Below, in pieces: positions 62,701-64,000 of a stretch of 64,000 nt of DNA; within the stretch, counting starts at the first letter, position 1; each line of letters begins with the position of its first letter. This stretch comes from Polynucleobacter paneuropaeus (GTDB lineage: Bacteria; Pseudomonadota; Gammaproteobacteria; Burkholderiales; Burkholderiaceae). Below the pieces are notes generated by a model. That model searched no databases and was not told the DNA's origin. It saw only the letters and a list, made by a program, of their open reading frames with translations. The DNA lies in contig NZ_CP030085.1 in NCBI RefSeq assembly GCF_003261235.1, forward strand, positions 620,001 to 684,000, read 5' to 3'. The position numbers and the translations under genes were made by a program.

Positions 62701-63687
62701 AGTAATGCTTATTTGTCGTCATCTAACGTTACAACTGTAGCCGCTGGTTTTGCAGGTATCACAGGTGTCTACGCACAGCAAACAGTCAGTCTGAATGCTC
62801 TAAACGCTGGTGATAGTGCCACGATTGGCGGATTAACATTTACGGCTGCTAAGGATTTGACTGCAACTGAAGTAGCACAAATGTTTGCAGATAAGACTGC
62901 TGCTAGCAGTCCGCATGATCCCCTTAATGCAGAGGGATCCTTTGTGGGCTCATTAACTGGTTTTAATGGCGCTAGTACGGGAAATGCATTGACTTTAACC
63001 GGCACTTCATTTGGACCGATGAGTACAGTGAGCGTGAGCGGCAGTGTGACTCCTAGAGTCGCCATATCTTCGTCTAATGTCACTACTCAAGCTGTAGGCT
63101 CTAATGGTGTGTTGGGTGTCTACGCTAAACAGGCGGTTACTCTTCGCGATCTTAATTCTGGCGATAGCGCCACGATTGGTGGGTTGACGCTTACGGCCAA
63201 TACCAACTTAACTGCCTCTGAAGTGGCTTCGATATTTGCTAGTAAAATTACTACAGGTAGAGATCCAGGTATAAATCTCGGGGTTTTCGGCGGGACATTT
63301 GTTGGTGGATTTACTGGCGAAAGTACTCGAAGTACCTTGACCTTAACTGGAACAGCCTACGGGCCGATGGCTACTGTTACTGCTAGTCAAATGGTTTCGG
63401 GTCAAGACAACGCGCCTAAGGCGATTGCTTTGATCAATCAATTCATTTCAGAGATCTCATCTACCCAAGCATCTTTGTCGGCTGCGAGTACGGATCTGAA
63501 CGGCGCTCTTGATAAAAGTACAAAATTAGCGACAAGCTCGCAGAAAACAGTAGATGCAATTCAGAACATTGATTTGACAGCCTTGCAAGCAAGTCTGCAG
63601 GCTCTGAGTACCCAACAAAGTCTAGATTTTCAGGTAGTTGCGCAGATGAATACAGCCTCTGCTTCCATTCTGTCGATCTTTAGGTAA
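59719..63687 (+). CDS. Giant flagellin with nine tandem surface modules
   Basis: About 1,322 residues from the ATG of MNNSITSLAS (no clear SD). N-terminal flagellin helices (SLQSAVNDVQARLDKTQTQI; NANNIIDITQTGLSSISSIL; NGNNLLTGNQ) and C-terminus AQMNTASASILSIFR match the flagellins at 25-30 kb. Between them nine tandem units of about 110-125 residues each start YAQQT..., continue GDSATVGGLTFTA, then LTAxQVAxxFAxKI. Flagellins this long are rare; the repeats should decorate the filament outside, as adhesive or protective sheath. It lies apart from the other flagellin genes, next to flhDC. It abuts the converging HicA-like gene. Confidence 0.9.
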   Translation: MNNSITSLASSLQSAVNDVQARLDKTQTQIANGKQPLSKQDASVVARLSNQATSQDAVQGNITNANNIIDITQTGLSSISSILSQMQGLATQVSNGLFNSVDQSNLFAEFASLNKQIGQIAATTSLNGNNLLTGNQTLSVVSGTDGVNNQTTVIQGIDITRLQAALNAITFAVASQNLTPTTIVDGVPTVSAPTSAQQTITFNGLANGDSATIGGLTFTATRDLTAAQVATAFAQKINSPSSTPTGGNFTNSFTGSFTAADNGSGIVILTGSITGPQSISVSGNIASATSPITNSNITGNISGVAYVAPTNAQQTISFNGLASGDSATVGGLTFTATNDLSAVQVAAAFTQKIATPSSTPAGGNFSNSFIGGLDATDLANGSVRLTSNPLGFRNPVAVSGNITSATSPITSSNITSNISGVTYVAPTNAQQTISFNGLAGGDSATVGGLTFTANSDLTASQVASIFYQKIANSSNSAAGNFTNNFQGGYNLTSPGSGNAVTFTATATGPNSIGVGGNITSATTAITSANVASNRTGVAYVAPSYAQQTIRLNAMAPGDTATVGGLILTATTGLTAAQVAAAFAQKINSPSSTPAGGNFTSSFIGGFSAVDNSNGTFTLNGNAVGPMSAIVVSSTLSSSIRPALSASDITIIAAGSPSLAAQFSVVLHSLAAGETATVGGLTFTASSNVTATQVADIFAAKINSNTDSSSGTFLNAFSGGFAATSSGMGNLSLNGTSNGARTMEVSGRTVSPTIIQSSDVSISVTGNYSSSGNYAQQLIQMRALSAGETETLGGLTLTANSNMTARDVAIAFLNKQQYNSDPPSSAGSFGGTSFTYGSQFSLNNYNVTLGQLSANASSPGPRDLLPASGTVTGGSGNSALSASDVTTISVGTASQAGAYAQQTLQFHDLFPGESVTVGGLTFYANTFVNAATVANNFSARMTSNTSSPAGGYFGGSFSANFAPGSISSGSLSITGTYYGPQGAISVSGSSSSIPSSNAYLSSSNVTTVAAGFAGITGVYAQQTVSLNALNAGDSATIGGLTFTAAKDLTATEVAQMFADKTAASSPHDPLNAEGSFVGSLTGFNGASTGNALTLTGTSFGPMSTVSVSGSVTPRVAISSSNVTTQAVGSNGVLGVYAKQAVTLRDLNSGDSATIGGLTLTANTNLTASEVASIFASKITTGRDPGINLGVFGGTFVGGFTGESTRSTLTLTGTAYGPMATVTASQMVSGQDNAPKAIALINQFISEISSTQASLSAASTDLNGALDKSTKLATSSQKTVDAIQNIDLTALQASLQALSTQQSLDFQVVAQMNTASASILSIFR
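60298..63405 (+). repeat. Nine-unit coding repeat array in giant flagellin
   Basis: Units begin near 60298, 60643, 60997, 61345, 61690, 62032, 62404, 62767 and 63118. Units 1-4 are most alike (SATVGGLTFTAT; SPSSTPAGGNF); units 5-9 diverge. All differ at the DNA level, so expansion is not very recent, though units 1 and 4 share SPSST-P-GGNF blocks that suggest exchange. Confidence 0.85.
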
Positions 63688-63954
63688 TTACTTACCGGCA
63701 TTTTCTTCCGCTTCTTCATCTTGATGGGCCTCAAACTGTTCGGGCAGGCCTGCGATCTTGAGAATGGCATTAGCAGTGTGGTGCGAGAGGATTTTACTAT
63801 CGAACGGAAAGTAGATCCCTGTAATTGGTGAGAACCAAATGTCGTGATTGCCCCGGTGGGCTGGCGCATGATAGTTACAACCAGCTTCTTTGAGTATGAC
63901 TAGTAAATCTGTAGAAAAAGAGTTACCACGATAAGACCCGATCACTTTTGCCAT
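63688..63954 (-). CDS. HicA-like toxin
   Basis: 88 residues. STDLLVILKEAGC, RGNHDIWFSPITGIYFPFDS and SHHTANAILKIAGLPEQF follow the HicA (YcfA) dsRBD-like fold; the catalytic His is H37 in GNHDIW (family GxHxxW). HicA cleaves mRNA. An Asp/Glu-rich tail is added. No HicB gene follows; the frame upstream ends 2 nt before this start and might be its antitoxin. Confidence 0.7.
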   Translation of the reverse strand: MAKVIGSYRGNSFSTDLLVILKEAGCNYHAPAHRGNHDIWFSPITGIYFPFDSKILSHHTANAILKIAGLPEQFEAHQDEEAEENAGK

Positions 63955-63956
63955 GA

Positions 63957-64000
63957 TTAAGCCTCAGTTGGTATGTGAGCTACTGACGACTTACGGGCTA
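63957..64000 (-). CDS. C-terminal end of a gene upstream of the HicA-like toxin (partial)
   Basis: On the minus strand a frame open from the window edge ends RKSSVAHIPTEA-stop, 2 nt before the toxin start. The spacing is typical of a coupled TA pair, so this may be the HicB antitoxin, but only 13 residues are visible. Confidence 0.35.
   Translation of the reverse strand, partial: ARKSSVAHIPTEA

Noticed and set aside
60388..63083. Several minus-strand ORFs inside the giant flagellin repeats
   Set aside because: They resemble each other only because the sense repeats do; no start signals.
60298..63405. CRISPR or non-coding tandem repeat
   Set aside because: Repeat units are about 345 bp, coding and in frame throughout.

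Overview
The window reads as the chromosome of a low-GC betaproteobacterium of the Burkholderiaceae, most like Polynucleobacter. This is inferred from gene order and protein style (FlhDC master regulator, FliT / second FliK / short FlhB-like trio, FlgM-FlgA divergent from flgB-J, MotAB plus MotCD), not from a database search. Almost everything belongs to one very large flagellar locus. No rRNA, tRNA, CRISPR array or insertion sequence was seen.

Layout. 1-8.2 kb: regulatory and accessory genes, namely two EAL-HDOD (YuxH-type) proteins (the first cut by the window edge), an exported FAH-fold protein, a lone histidine-kinase H-box protein, a NarL/FixJ response regulator, fliT, a FliK-like protein, a short FlhB-like protein and a small unknown protein. 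8.2-20.7 kb: fliE facing fliFGHIJK - BLUF protein - unknown - fliLMNOPQR (MS ring, C ring, export gate). 20.7-23.3 kb: a toxin-antitoxin island (HigBA remnant, antitoxin fragment, intact AbiE pair). 23.3-30.7 kb: a TPR/glycosyltransferase-like protein, a FliS-like chaperone, three divergent flagellin-family genes and flgM. 30.9-39.8 kb: flgA and flgBCDEFGHIJ (rod, hook, L and P rings). 39.8-42.8 kb: two paralogous small unknown proteins, a HipBA module with three evenly spaced operators, and a membrane/coiled-coil protein. 42.9-50.3 kb on the minus strand: flhB-flhA-flhF-flhG-fliA-motC-motD. 50.5-54.3 kb: a chemoreceptor-like protein without a recognisable signalling tip, motB and motA. 54.4-58.2 kb: a membrane methyltransferase, a small lipoprotein with two FlgO-like proteins, and a REC-HPt-REC protein. 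58.6-63.7 kb: flhD, flhC and a giant flagellin of about 1,320 residues. 63.7-64 kb: a HicA-like toxin and the tail of another gene.

How it fits together. FlhDC should switch on the basal-body operons. I see inverted half-sites shaped like FlhDC boxes between fliE and fliF, upstream of the second EAL-HDOD gene and upstream of the gene before fliL. FliA and FlgM would gate the late genes. Filaments would be built from up to four flagellin-family proteins, and two stator pairs could drive rotation. No cheA/W/Y/B/R, flgK, flgL, flgN or fliD lies in the window.

The most unusual signals are: (i) a recurring surface module, GGLTFTA followed by an A..VA..F helix, in nine tandem copies in the giant flagellin and also in two other flagellins and the hook protein FlgE; (ii) a BLUF photoreceptor inside the fli operon whose key flavin-binding Gln is Glu; (iii) a FlhG without P-loop that keeps the FlhF-activating DQAxGLR helix; (iv) a receptor-like protein lacking the CheA/CheW tip; (v) a three-member family of about 105-residue proteins found only beside flagellar genes here; and (vi) three HipB operators exactly 49 bp apart.
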